A stretch of 46,098 nt of DNA from Methylovorus sp035565335 (GCA_035565335.1 DATMSO010000009.1:1-46098); one strand, 5' to 3'. Numbered from the stretch's first letter, positions 14,503-22,904 are shown. Numbers and translations are program-made. The notes: a model not told the origin generated them from the sequence alone.

Positions 14503-15123
14503 ATGCTGGACAAACTGATTATTGAGTTGGACAAAGGCTTGCGCACCGTCTTTGCGGAAGCCCACAGCCAGCGTCCATTTCCCGACCTAACGATACCCGA
14601 AGCCCCGCTCAGCGCGACGGAAAAACGCCATGCAGCATCGTTGATGCGCATCAACCATGTCGGCGAAGTCTGTGCGCAAGCGCTGTATAACGGCCAGGCC
14701 CTCACCGCCCGCAATCCGCAAACCGTGGCAGCTTTGCAGGAAGCCTCACAGGAAGAAACTGAACACCTCGCCTGGTGCGAAAAACGCATCCGCGAATTGG
14801 GTGGCCGCAAAAGTTTGCTGAATCCTCTCTGGTACGGCGGCTCGTTTGCGCTTGGCGCACTCGCAGGCGCCCTCGGCGACAAATGGAACTTGGGCTTTCT
14901 GGCGGAAACCGAGCGCCAGGTTGGCCGTCATCTACAATCCCATCTGCAAACACTCCCCGAGCAGGATGCAAAAAGCCGTGCAGTGGTGACGCAGATGCAG
15001 GAAGACGAAGCCAAGCATGCGGATACCGCCGTGGCGCAGGGCGGTGTCGCGCTGCCGGCTCCGATCAAGTCTGCGATGCAAGCCGCATCCAAAGTCATGA
15101 CCACCACCACCTACTATCTTTAA
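14503..15123 (+). CDS. coq7: 2-polyprenyl-3-methyl-6-methoxy-1,4-benzoquinone monooxygenase Coq7
   Basis: Coq7 is a di-iron carboxylate enzyme that hydroxylates demethoxyubiquinone in the penultimate step of ubiquinone synthesis. It replaces the flavoprotein UbiF in many betaproteobacteria. The 206 residues match the family. Iron-ligand motifs are in order: LMRINHVGEVCAQALYNGQ (Glu), EASQEETEHLAWCEKR (E..EH), LAETERQVGRHLQSHL (Glu) and QMQEDEAKHADTA (E...H). The central hydrophobic segment GGSFALGALAGALGDKWNLGF is the expected membrane-associated helix. The ATG at 14503 has GGAAG seven bases upstream. A TTG at 14491 would extend the frame but overlaps that site. A DUF2322-like gene follows after 19 bases. 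Confidence 0.95.
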   Translation: MLDKLIIELDKGLRTVFAEAHSQRPFPDLTIPEAPLSATEKRHAASLMRINHVGEVCAQALYNGQALTARNPQTVAALQEASQEETEHLAWCEKRIRELGGRKSLLNPLWYGGSFALGALAGALGDKWNLGFLAETERQVGRHLQSHLQTLPEQDAKSRAVVTQMQEDEAKHADTAVAQGGVALPAPIKSAMQAASKVMTTTTYYL

Positions 15124-15142
15124 TTCTAATCACATCATTACC

Positions 15143-15457
15143 ATGAAACCTTTTAGCGAAATTCTCGGCACGCTTGCCAGTGCCGATCATATTCAATCCA
15201 TTGCCCTTTTCACACCAGATCAACAGCCTGCAGGCTTGATTGAAAACAAACCCGGCAGCCAGGGCTCGCTCAAGGTATATCAGCACCTGCTGCAAAAACA
15301 CGGTGCCATTACCCCGTCTGCCGCGCAGGAAGGCCTGGAGCTATATGCCGAACATACCCAGGACGCAAAAGCCTTCCCGGGCAAACATCCCAATATTGAT
15401 CGCCTGCTCGATGTCATTGCCAGCCAGCAACCCCTGAGTGCAAAAGTAACAGAGTAA
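15143..15457 (+). CDS. DUF2322-like protein
   Basis: A 104-residue cytoplasmic protein of unknown function. The segments GSQGSLKVYQHLLQKHG, AAQEGLELYAEHTQDAKAFPGKHPNIDRLLDVI resemble, from memory, the DUF2322 family of small proteobacterial proteins. No signal peptide, membrane segment or metal motif is visible apart from three histidines, two of them in the C-terminal half. It lies 19 bases after coq7 and may be co-transcribed. A perfect inverted repeat follows 11 bases after its stop. The gene is solid on length and conservation pattern, the family name less so. Confidence 0.65.
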   Translation: MKPFSEILGTLASADHIQSIALFTPDQQPAGLIENKPGSQGSLKVYQHLLQKHGAITPSAAQEGLELYAEHTQDAKAFPGKHPNIDRLLDVIASQQPLSAKVTE

Positions 15458-15468
15458 GCGCACATCCC

Positions 15469-15498
15469 CGTGAATGTTGCATTGCTGCAACATTCACG
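15469..15498. repeat. Perfect 13-bp inverted repeat with 4-base loop
   Basis: CGTGAATGTTGCA (15469-15481) pairs perfectly with 15486-15498 around the loop TTGC. It lies 11 bases after the DUF2322-like stop, where a terminator is expected, but no U run follows (CCCTCAATG). It may stop transcription weakly or protect the 3' end of the message. Confidence 0.7.
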
Positions 15499-15551
15499 CC
15501 CTCAATGCAGCCGCCTGCAGCGTATTCAGCGCCTCCATAGTTCCTTAGCAG

Positions 15552-15576
15552 ATGTAAAAATCCAACACTTTTACAT
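15552..15576. repeat. Gapped inverted repeat ATGTAAAA-N9-TTTTACAT
   Basis: Two perfect 8-base arms (15552-15559 and 15569-15576) are separated by nine bases, 22 bases before the Fur-like box of the TonB receptor. The half-site distance (17 bases centre to centre) suits a dimeric regulator. I do not know which one. Confidence 0.5.
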
Positions 15577-15597
15577 TTGAACCGTTCCCATTGCAGA

Positions 15598-15612
15598 TGA
15601 AAACAATTATCA
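15598..15612 (+). promoter_or_regulatory. Fur-like box upstream of TonB-dependent receptor
   Basis: TGAAAAC-A-ATTATCA matches the 7-1-7 Fur consensus at 12 of 14 bases. It overlaps a weak TTGCAG (15591-15596) and TGATAA promoter-like pair. Iron repression of the receptor starting at 15691 is expected. Confidence 0.65.
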
Positions 15613-15690
15613 TTTGATAAATTATCCATCTGCACCAGCCAGCAACAAGTAGCCCGCCCGTGCCTCACAACAAGCCTCATGAGGACGCAC

Positions 15691-17799
15691 ATGCAACAAA
15701 AAGCTCTTGCGCTGGCACTATCTGCCATATGGGCGACGAACAGCTTCGCCGCCGAACAAACCACTGAAAACACAAGCACCCTGCCTGAAGTCAAAGTCAG
15801 TGCACAAACGGACAAGCAGCCTGTCTCATCTGAGCACAGCAAATCTTATACGGTGAATAGTACAGAATCAGCTACGCGCCTGAATACCAGTCTCAAAGAA
15901 ACCCCGCAGTCGATTTCAGTGATCACGCGTGAACAAATCGATGACTTCAAGCTGGTGTCGGTGAATAATTTGCTGGACATGGCCACCGGCATAAAAGTCG
16001 AACGCAGCGAAACAGACCGTACTTATTACACCGCACGGGGTTCAGATATCACCAACTTCCAGATTGACGGTATTGGGGTACCCTTCCAGACCGGCTTGCT
16101 GATTGGCGACATGGATACCGCCATTTATGACCGGGTAGAGATTTTGCGCGGAGCCAATGGCCTGCTGACCTCAACCGGCAATCCCTCCGCCACCATTAAT
16201 TTCATCCGCAAACGCCCCACCGAAGAGTTTCAGGCCAAGGTCGAAGTGACGGTAGGCTCGTGGGATAAGCGACGGGTAGAAACAGACATCTCAGGCGCCC
16301 TGAACGAGGCAGGCACAGTACGCGGCAGAATCGTACTGGCCAATCAGAATCGCAACTCCTATCTTGACCGATATAGTCAGGAGCGTACTGTAGGTTACGG
16401 CATTATTGAGGCCGACCTCTCCGAAAACACCACTGTTGCTCTTGGCCACACCTATCAGCAGAACGACACCAACGCTCCCACCTGGGGTGCGTTACCGCTA
16501 CGGTATGCCGATGGCAGCCCCCGCACTTACAGCCGCTCCACCTCTCCGTCGCCGGACTGGACTTACTGGAACAATCAAACCAACATCACCTTTGCCGAGT
16601 TAACGCATGCCTTCAGCAACGGCTGGAAAATCAAGACGCAGGTCAGCAGCAAGCGTGAAGCAGGGCAAGCCAATCTGTTTTACCTCGACGGGTACGAAAA
16701 CCGCGCTACCGGTGCGGGCCTGGTCTACTATGCCGGCAGCTATCACGACACCTTCAAGGAATATGTAGCCGATGTCTATGCCACCGGCCCGTTCAATCTG
16801 GCTGGCCGCACCCATGAACTGGTTGTGGGCTCAAGCTGGTCGCGTGCCAATGTGCGCTCAAGCGGCACGGTGATTTCCGGCAATCTCGCCAGTTTTAACG
16901 ACGCCGCCACCTTTGCGGAACCGGACTGGACAAACTGGAACGACTATGGCTCCAGAACCCAGCGCCGCATCAACACTTATACCGCCGCCAAATTCAATGT
17001 CACGGATCAGCTGAAAGTCACCACAGGCGCCAGCATGCTCACCTACAAGTATGACGGCACCTATTACTCCACCGATTACTCGGCCGATGCGCACAACAAG
17101 GTGACACCCTATGTAGGCGCTGTATTCAACCTCACTAAAGAGCACTCTTTGTATGCAAGCTACACCGGCATTTACAACCCGCAAACCGCAGTAAACGCTA
17201 ATTTGCAAACGCTGGCGCCGCTCAAAGGCAAAAACTACGAAGCCGGTCTCAAAAGCGAGCTGCTGGAAAACCTGAACTTCTCTTTTGCTTTATTCAAGAC
17301 CGAACAGGAAAACCTGGCTCAGGCAACCGGGCAGTATGTAAACGGGATAGCCATCAACGAAGCGATCAATGCCACGACCAAGGGGTATGAATTTGATCTT
17401 TCCGGCGAAGTGAATGACCGTCTGAAAGTAAGCAGCGGTTATACGCGCCTCATGAGCGTCAAGGGCGACAATGATGAAAACGTCAAACCCTACACCCCGC
17501 GCAACATGGTCAAACTCAGCGCCACCTACCGCGTCCCCTACATCGACAAACTGAAGGTCGGCGCGTCAGTAAACTGGCAGGATGAGGTGCATTACACTTA
17601 CTCAGACGGCGCACGTATCAAGCAGGATAGTTACGCGCTGGTCAATATGATGGCGAGTTATGAGCTAAACAAGCACTGGAGCGCAGCGCTGAACGTTTAT
17701 AACCTTACCAATGAAAAATACCTCAGCAGTCTGATGTGGGGGCAAAGCTATTACGGTGCCCCGATGAATGCAAGTGCTACCCTGACCTGGCAGTACTAG
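15691..17799 (+). CDS. TonB-dependent siderophore receptor (FhuE/FpvA-like)
   Basis: A 702-residue outer-membrane siderophore receptor. The signal peptide covers residues 1-21 (LALALSAIWATNSFAA). A plug domain follows (about 55-165) with ETPQSISVITREQIDDFKLVSVNNLLDMATGIKVER, YYTARGSDITNFQIDGIGVP and DRVEILRGANGLLTSTGNPSATINFIRKRP. A 22-strand beta-barrel then ends in aromatic TWQY. The plug wording is that of the ferric coprogen/pyoverdine class (FhuE/FpvA), but the ligand cannot be read from sequence. It has no N-terminal STN signalling domain, so it is not tied to a FecI/FecR pair. GAGG seven bases before 15691 favours this ATG over the one at 15679. A Fur-like box lies upstream and a strong terminator downstream. 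Confidence 0.93.
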   Translation: MQQKALALALSAIWATNSFAAEQTTENTSTLPEVKVSAQTDKQPVSSEHSKSYTVNSTESATRLNTSLKETPQSISVITREQIDDFKLVSVNNLLDMATGIKVERSETDRTYYTARGSDITNFQIDGIGVPFQTGLLIGDMDTAIYDRVEILRGANGLLTSTGNPSATINFIRKRPTEEFQAKVEVTVGSWDKRRVETDISGALNEAGTVRGRIVLANQNRNSYLDRYSQERTVGYGIIEADLSENTTVALGHTYQQNDTNAPTWGALPLRYADGSPRTYSRSTSPSPDWTYWNNQTNITFAELTHAFSNGWKIKTQVSSKREAGQANLFYLDGYENRATGAGLVYYAGSYHDTFKEYVADVYATGPFNLAGRTHELVVGSSWSRANVRSSGTVISGNLASFNDAATFAEPDWTNWNDYGSRTQRRINTYTAAKFNVTDQLKVTTGASMLTYKYDGTYYSTDYSADAHNKVTPYVGAVFNLTKEHSLYASYTGIYNPQTAVNANLQTLAPLKGKNYEAGLKSELLENLNFSFALFKTEQENLAQATGQYVNGIAINEAINATTKGYEFDLSGEVNDRLKVSSGYTRLMSVKGDNDENVKPYTPRNMVKLSATYRVPYIDKLKVGASVNWQDEVHYTYSDGARIKQDSYALVNMMASYELNKHWSAALNVYNLTNEKYLSSLMWGQSYYGAPMNASATLTWQY

Positions 17800-17814
17800 T
17801 TCGCGTCACCCAGC

Positions 17815-17842
17815 AAAAAGCCTCGCAGTTGCGAGGCTTTTT
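17815..17842. terminator. Bidirectional rho-independent terminator
   Basis: A 12-bp perfect stem (AAAAAGCCTCGC at 17815-17826 with 17831-17842) and loop AGTT are flanked by A on the left and T on the right. It can end the TonB receptor message on the plus strand and the convergent VOC gene on the minus strand. Confidence 0.92.
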
Positions 17843-17867
17843 TATGGCGCCTAGAGCAGAGCGCAAT

Positions 17868-18272
17868 CTAAAGCTTGTCTGCGATCGGCGGATGATAAAT
17901 AAACTGCACCAGATTCCCGCACGGGTCAAAGCAATACAGGCTGCGTGCGCCGTCGCGGTGGGTCTTGGGCGCTTGCGCAATGCGCACTTCATGGCTGACC
18001 AGATGGGTATGCCAGGCATCCACATCCTCCGGTGTGCGCAGGATAAAGCCGAGGTGATCCAGGCGTTGCGCGCCATCCAGCGTCTTGTCTGCCGCCAGCC
18101 GGTGCAGCGCCACATTGTCATTGCCCGAGGTCAGGTAAATATTATCCGGGTCGGGTTGCCACTCTTCGGCCATGCCGACCACATCGCGGTAAAAATGCAG
18201 GCAGGCTTCCAGATCATGCACAAACAGCGCCACATGGTGCATGCCCAGCATGCCGCCGGGACGTGTACTCAC
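17868..18272 (-). CDS. VOC (glyoxalase/bleomycin-resistance) family protein
   Basis: A 134-residue single-chain vicinal oxygen chelate protein with two beta-alpha-beta-beta-beta modules: GMHHVALFVHDLEACLHFYRDVVGM (about 10-34) and QRLDHLGFILRTPEDVDAWHTHL (about 69-91). The two ligand-type histidines are in place. The usual glutamate in the last strand (GNLVEL type) is glutamine here (CGNLVQFIYHPP), so metal binding or reaction may differ. The true substrate is unknown. It begins with a GTG overlapping the stop of the OsmC gene (GTGA), so the two are translationally coupled, and it is the last gene of an FKBP-OsmC-VOC run. Confidence 0.88.
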   Translation of the reverse strand: MSTRPGGMLGMHHVALFVHDLEACLHFYRDVVGMAEEWQPDPDNIYLTSGNDNVALHRLAADKTLDGAQRLDHLGFILRTPEDVDAWHTHLVSHEVRIAQAPKTHRDGARSLYCFDPCGNLVQFIYHPPIADKL

Positions 18273-18691
18273 AGTGCCGCCTCCACCACTTCATAGTCGT
18301 GGGTGATCTCGGCAGCCTTGCCCAGCATGATGGAAGCCGAGCAATATTTCTCCGCCGACAATTTAACAGCACGCTCAACTTGGGCCGGGTTCAGGCCTTT
18401 GCCCGTCACCACAAAATGCACATGAATCTTGGTGAACACTTTTGGCACTTCATCGGCACGCTCGGCGCTGATGTCAGCGACGCAATCCGTCACGGGTTGC
18501 CGGGCTTTTTTCAGGATGGTGACCACATCAAAGGATGTGCAGGCGCCCATGCCAATCAAAAGCATTTCCATGGGGCGCATGCCCAGGTTGCGACCGCCAG
18601 CATCGGGGGCGCCATCCAGCACCACGGCGTGCCCGGTTTCGGATTCGCCCACGAAGCAGACATTTTCCACCCACTTGATTCTTGCTTTCAT
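18269..18691 (-). CDS. OsmC/YhfA family peroxiredoxin-like protein
   Basis: A 140-residue OsmC-family protein that probably reduces organic hydroperoxides by a two-cysteine mechanism. The conserved cysteines are Cys51 in LLIGMGACTSFDVVTIL and Cys117 in SAEKYCSASIML. The MRPMEMLLIGMGAC wording and a length of 140 residues are those of the YhfA subgroup, rather than Ohr. An AGGAG lies five bases before the ATG. It overlaps the downstream VOC gene by four bases and follows the FKBP lipoprotein after 58 bases that contain a perfect hairpin. Confidence 0.92.
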   Translation of the reverse strand: MKARIKWVENVCFVGESETGHAVVLDGAPDAGGRNLGMRPMEMLLIGMGACTSFDVVTILKKARQPVTDCVADISAERADEVPKVFTKIHVHFVVTGKGLNPAQVERAVKLSAEKYCSASIMLGKAAEITHDYEVVEAAL

Positions 18692-18722
18692 ACTTGCTCC
18701 TGCCCGTATCCGGGCGCATGCA

Positions 18723-18742
18723 GGGCCGGCATTGGCCGGCCC
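18723..18742 (-). repeat. G+C-rich hairpin between FKBP and OsmC genes
   Basis: GGGCCGGC and GCCGGCCC pair perfectly around a four-base loop, eight bases after the FKBP stop. No U run follows, so it may give partial termination or stabilise the upstream message. Confidence 0.55.
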
Positions 18743-18749
18743 GGATGGA

Positions 18750-19217
18750 TTACTTGACGTTCAGCAGTTCCACATCGAAGACCAGCGTAGCGTAAGGAGG
18801 TATCACACCGCCCGCACCGCGTTCACCGTAGGCCATGTGCGATGGAATGATCAGCGTGCGCTTGCCGCCCACCTTCATGCCAACCACACCTTCATCCCAG
18901 CCGCGGATCACTTGTGCGCCACCCAGGTAGAAAATGAAAGGATCACGACGATCCACCGAGCTATCAAACTTGGCGCCATGGCCCTCCGGCTTGCTGGGGT
19001 CATACAGCCAGCCGGTGTAATGCACGGTCACGTTGAGGCCGGGTTCGGCTTCACGGCCGGTGCCAACTACCTGGTCGATCTTGACCAGTTCGGTAATGGT
19101 TTTGCTCATGGCGGGTTTTTCCTGTGTTGAAGAGGTTCCGTTATTGTCAGCACTGCATCCGCTGGTCGCAAACATCGCCAGCAACAATGCACTGGCAAAA
19201 AGACTTACATGTTTCAT
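18750..19217 (-). CDS. FKBP-type peptidyl-prolyl cis-trans isomerase, lipoprotein
   Basis: A 155-residue prolyl isomerase, predicted to be a lipoprotein because the signal peptide ends in a lipobox (FATSGC, Cys20). After a short linker the FKBP domain occupies about 42-155, with VHYTGWLYD, GAKFDSSVDRRDPFIFYLGGAQVIRGWDEGVVGMKVGGKR and IPSHMAYGERGAGGVIPPYATLVFDVELL. These carry the active-site aromatic and aspartate residues. It assists folding of envelope proteins. The frame is open for 32 more codons upstream, but the ATG at 19217 has GGAG seven bases before it and begins the signal peptide. Its neighbours are OsmC and VOC genes downstream, and dacB 200 bases upstream. Confidence 0.93.
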   Translation of the reverse strand: MKHVSLFASALLLAMFATSGCSADNNGTSSTQEKPAMSKTITELVKIDQVVGTGREAEPGLNVTVHYTGWLYDPSKPEGHGAKFDSSVDRRDPFIFYLGGAQVIRGWDEGVVGMKVGGKRTLIIPSHMAYGERGAGGVIPPYATLVFDVELLNVK

Positions 19218-19416
19218 TGCGTACTCCAAAAATGAGAGGCTACTGTTACAAAACCCGGGGGTTGCGAGTTTCTGGGAAACATGCGGCAGAAGCACACCAC
19301 ACGATGGCGGCATCCACGCCTGTTTCCGAGGGGATTATGATACCCGAATTCCGCATCGGTTCCGTTGTCGAGGCACAGCGTGATGGGAATGCCACGCACA
19401 ACATGGCAGAACTACC

Positions 19417-20883
19417 TTATTCCTCATGCCGGTAAATCCAGTTGATCAGGGCATCCTGCGCCGGACGCGTCGCCGCTGCCTTCGGATGATTCGCCATAAA
19501 CACCAGCAACCAGCGCTGACCATGCTGATCCAGCACATAACCGGCCAGCGTGCTCACGCCATTGAGCGACCCGGTTTTGAGATGGGCACGCCCTTGCACC
19601 GCTTGCCCCTGCATGCGCTTGAGCAGCGTGCCATCCACGCCGAGCACCGGCAGCGATGACATCAGCTCAGGCATCCATGGCCCGGCATAAGCATCGGCAA
19701 GAATAGCGCCTAGGTGGCGCGGGCTGATGCGCTCTACCCGCGAAAGGCCGGCGCCGTTTTCTATCATCAGCTCGGAAAAACGGTAGCCTTTTTTGGCCAG
19801 CCATTGCCGCACGGCATTGGCGCCGGCTTCTTCCGTGGCCGGCAGCGTACCTTGTTGCGCGGCGACGGTGAGCAACAGTTGTCGCGCCATCAGGTTGTTA
19901 CTGTATTTGTTGAGGCGGCGCAGCACATCAGCCAGAGGCAGCGGCGACAGCTGCTCCGTCAGTTTCACCGCCTGTGGCGGCAGCGCCTGCAGCCGCACTT
20001 CACCATGCAAGGCGCCGCCCAATGATTGCCACAGGCTCTGGAACAATTGGTAGGTGTATTGCGGGCCATCCAGCACGCTCAGCTCAAGATACTTTTCACC
20101 ACAGTCTGCCGAAAAGGTCCCAGTCAACACAATGCTGACACCACGTACTGGATTGCTTGCGGACGCTGGCTCGCTATTGGCCTGCAATTCGGGCTTCACT
20201 TTATATTGCAGGCGGCTGCGCCAGTCGCCGCAGGCATCACGCGTCAGCTGCAAGCGGTTTTGCACGGCCACCCCCGGTAATACCGGTTCGGTACTTACTT
20301 CCACTTTGGCCGGGTTGCCAGCCGATACCGCGAACCGCAGGCTGCTGGCTTGCAGATTGACCACCAGCGCGGAAGCGGTGACGTTATAGGCACGGTAGCC
20401 ATCGCCATCAAAGGCGGCGGCATCCTGCGCTTGCGGCGCAAAATAACTTGTATCCAGAATCAGGTCGCCAGTTATCTCGCGCACGCCCAGTTGCCGTAAA
20501 CGGCTGAGCAAGCGCCAGAGATCTTCCGCCATCAGCGCCGGATCACCCTCCCCGCGCAGTATCAGGTTGCCTTGCAGCACACCATCCACCAGCGGACCAT
20601 CCCGGTAAATCTCAGTGCGCCAGCGGTAGGCCGGGCCCAGCATATCGAGCGCGGCATAAGTGGTCAGCAGCTTCATGGTAGAAGCGGGGTTCAGCGCGGC
20701 ATCCGCCCGGTGGGCGATTACCGGTAACGGCAGATCCAGCCGCTGGGCATACACGGCGACATCATCATCCGCCAGGCCGGCCTGCTGCAGGGCCTGGCTT
20801 ACCGGCAAGGGCAACACGGCATGTGCAGGCAACGCCAGATTCAGAAAACTGACCAAGCAACCAATCAACAGGCGGCGCAACAT
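19417..20883 (-). CDS. dacB: D-alanyl-D-alanine carboxypeptidase/endopeptidase PBP4 (DacB)
   Basis: DacB is a class C penicillin-binding protein that removes terminal D-alanine and cuts peptide cross-links in periplasmic peptidoglycan. The 488 residues match the family. There is a signal peptide (1-22, ending PAHA) and the active-site SxxK at Ser68-Thr-Met-Lys71 in LNPASTMKLLTTYAAL. A large insert domain with a cysteine pair follows, then SxN in NKYSNNLMARQLL and KTG in HLKTGSLNGVSTLAGYV. It starts two bases after the bioA stop, an unusual pairing that suggests co-transcription of cell-wall and biotin genes. Confidence 0.95.
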   Translation of the reverse strand: MLRRLLIGCLVSFLNLALPAHAVLPLPVSQALQQAGLADDDVAVYAQRLDLPLPVIAHRADAALNPASTMKLLTTYAALDMLGPAYRWRTEIYRDGPLVDGVLQGNLILRGEGDPALMAEDLWRLLSRLRQLGVREITGDLILDTSYFAPQAQDAAAFDGDGYRAYNVTASALVVNLQASSLRFAVSAGNPAKVEVSTEPVLPGVAVQNRLQLTRDACGDWRSRLQYKVKPELQANSEPASASNPVRGVSIVLTGTFSADCGEKYLELSVLDGPQYTYQLFQSLWQSLGGALHGEVRLQALPPQAVKLTEQLSPLPLADVLRRLNKYSNNLMARQLLLTVAAQQGTLPATEEAGANAVRQWLAKKGYRFSELMIENGAGLSRVERISPRHLGAILADAYAGPWMPELMSSLPVLGVDGTLLKRMQGQAVQGRAHLKTGSLNGVSTLAGYVLDQHGQRWLLVFMANHPKAAATRPAQDALINWIYRHEE

Positions 20884-20885
20884 GC

Positions 20886-22217
20886 TTAAGCCAGCTTGCG
20901 CAGTATCTGCGCGGTATGGTCAACCAGCATGGACATCGCCTCAGGTTCGATACAATACGGCGGCATGAAATACACGGTATTGCCGATCGGCCGCAGGATG
21001 AGCCCATGCTGCAGGGCTTCAAGGTAAAACTGGCGGGAGAAATCCGGCCGGGTGGTTTCCACATCAAAGGCCCAGATCATGCCGCGTTGCCGCAGATGAC
21101 GCACGGGCAACTCCTGCAGTCCCTGCAAATAGCCATTCATGACGGCGGCTTTTTCGCGGTTGCGGGTAATGACATCTTCCTCGGCAAAGATATCCAGTGT
21201 GGCGAGCGCGGCGCTACATGCCAGCGCATTGCCGGTGTAACTGTGCGAATGCAGAAATGCCCGGGCAGTGCTGTCGTCATAAAACGCCTGGTAAATGGCA
21301 TCGGTGGTCAGGCAGACCGACAAGGGCAGATAACCGCCGGTGATGCCTTTGGACAGGCACATGAAATCAGGCCGGATACCCGCCGGCTCGCAGGCAAACA
21401 AGGTGCCGGTGCGGCCAAAGCCCACGGCAATTTCATCGGCGATCAGATGCACATTGTATTGATCGCACAAGGCGCGCAAGCGTTGCAGGTAAGCCTCGTG
21501 GTACATGCCCATGCCCGCGGCACATTGCACCAGCGGCTCAACGATCACGGCGGCTGTGGTGGCATGGTATTGCTGCAGATGGGTTTCCAGCGCCGCCGCA
21601 CAGCGCAGGGCATAGGCTTCGGCGCTCTCGCCGGCTTCTGCCAGGCGCCAGTCCGGGCTGGGCATTTGTATGCTCTGCCGCAGCAAGGGCGCATAGGTAT
21701 CCTTGAAAATCGCCACATCGGTGACCGAGAGCGCGCCCAGGGTTTCGCCGTGATAACTGTTTTGCAGGCTGATAAAGCCGGTTTTAGCGCTGGGCTTGCC
21801 TTGAGCAAGACCAAGGTTGCGCCAGTAATGAAAGCTCATCTTGAGCGCGATTTCGGTAGCAGATGCGCCATCCGACGCATAAAAGCAATGTCCCAGACCC
21901 GTGAGTGCAGACAGCCGCTCGGACAATTGCACCACCGGCTCGTGGGTAAAGCCGGCCAGGATGACATGCTCCAGTTCATCCATTTGCCGGCTGATCGCGG
22001 ATTTGATGCGGGGATGGTTATGGCCGAACAGATTAACCCACCAGGAACTCACCACATCCAGATAAGCCTTGCCATCCATGTCATACAGCCAGGCCCCTTG
22101 CCCGCGCTGGATGGGGACCAGCGGCAAGTGTTCATGGTGCTTCATCTGGGTGCAGGGATGCCACACCGCCTGCAGGCTGCGGGCCAGCAGCTGTTGATTC
22201 CGGGTCGCTTCAGTCAT
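20886..22217 (-). CDS. bioA: Adenosylmethionine-8-amino-7-oxononanoate aminotransferase BioA
   Basis: BioA transfers the amino group of S-adenosylmethionine to KAPA to give DAPA in biotin synthesis, using pyridoxal phosphate. The 443 residues show the BioA-specific VWHPCTQMK start and DVVSSWWVNLFGH (residues 54-66). SDGASATEIALKM, NSYHGETLGALSVT, Asp261 in LIADEIAVGFGRTG and the PLP lysine Lys290 in MCLSKGITGGYLPLS follow. The other bio genes are not in this window. It lies between an unknown 193-residue gene (22 bases upstream) and dacB (two bases downstream). No BirA- or BioR-type operator was recognised; the only palindrome is at 22905-22931. Confidence 0.95.
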   Translation of the reverse strand: MTEATRNQQLLARSLQAVWHPCTQMKHHEHLPLVPIQRGQGAWLYDMDGKAYLDVVSSWWVNLFGHNHPRIKSAISRQMDELEHVILAGFTHEPVVQLSERLSALTGLGHCFYASDGASATEIALKMSFHYWRNLGLAQGKPSAKTGFISLQNSYHGETLGALSVTDVAIFKDTYAPLLRQSIQMPSPDWRLAEAGESAEAYALRCAAALETHLQQYHATTAAVIVEPLVQCAAGMGMYHEAYLQRLRALCDQYNVHLIADEIAVGFGRTGTLFACEPAGIRPDFMCLSKGITGGYLPLSVCLTTDAIYQAFYDDSTARAFLHSHSYTGNALACSAALATLDIFAEEDVITRNREKAAVMNGYLQGLQELPVRHLRQRGMIWAFDVETTRPDFSRQFYLEALQHGLILRPIGNTVYFMPPYCIEPEAMSMLVDHTAQILRKLA

Positions 22218-22239
22218 TGCAAATCAGAGAGGGCTTTCA

Positions 22240-22821
22240 TTAATGCAGCACGGCGGGCACCACATGCTGGTCGATCAGCAGCGGGCTATCGGCAAACCCC
22301 AGATCCCATTGGGCTTCACGGGTGGCGAGTTGCAGCATGCTGCCCAGCGCCATGCCAAGCTCCGGGCTCAGGGTGAAATGCAGGGTTTGTCCATCGGCGG
22401 CAGCCAGTTCCAGAACGGGCTTTTCCGACGGCTCGGTGATCATGCGACACACGCTGACAAGCAAGGGTTCATCGCCCAACTGCTGGCTGCGCTCTTCGTA
22501 GGCGCCAGACATATCCAGGCTTTCGCTGACTTGCTGCGCCAGAGTCAGCTCACGCATTTCTTCGGCGAAGGCCTGCATGACCTGGGCGGCGGCGGTCGGG
22601 TAAATCGGCATAGGCGCCATGTCGGCAGGCTCGGCCATCGCAGCGGGAGCAGCCTCGCGTTGCAGCAGTTTCCACAAGCTGCGCACAATGCGACGTGTCA
22701 GCCATACCGGCACTTCCACATCGTCCGCCAATCCTATCTTCAGCAGCAGCCTGTCCTCTTCGGCGTTGTAGCCCAGATTGAGCTGCTGGATCGCCGCATC
22801 CGTCAATGCGTCCACCATCAT
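22240..22821 (-). CDS. Conserved-looking protein of unknown function, first gene of the bioA run
   Basis: I do not recognise this 193-residue protein. It has no signal peptide or membrane segment and is acidic. The first 50 residues (IQQLNLGYNAEEDRLLLKIGLADDVEVPVWLTRRIVRSLWKLL) read as a beta hairpin plus helix. An alanine/proline-rich linker (55-85) and a C-terminal beta-rich part (HFTLSPELGMALGSMLQLATREAQWDL) follow. GGAG lies four bases before the first and seven before a second in-frame ATG (22818), so the start is uncertain by one codon. It is 22 bases upstream of bioA. The sequence suggests a small regulatory or sensing protein, but this is a guess. Confidence 0.75.
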   Translation of the reverse strand: MMVDALTDAAIQQLNLGYNAEEDRLLLKIGLADDVEVPVWLTRRIVRSLWKLLQREAAPAAMAEPADMAPMPIYPTAAAQVMQAFAEEMRELTLAQQVSESLDMSGAYEERSQQLGDEPLLVSVCRMITEPSEKPVLELAAADGQTLHFTLSPELGMALGSMLQLATREAQWDLGFADSPLLIDQHVVPAVLH

Positions 22822-22904
22822 CTATCTCCATCGTCTGCCTCAAGCGGCAGGGTAATTGTTTCAGATGGAATTGTGACACAGGCGGCCCGTCATCCCAAGG
22901 CTTT

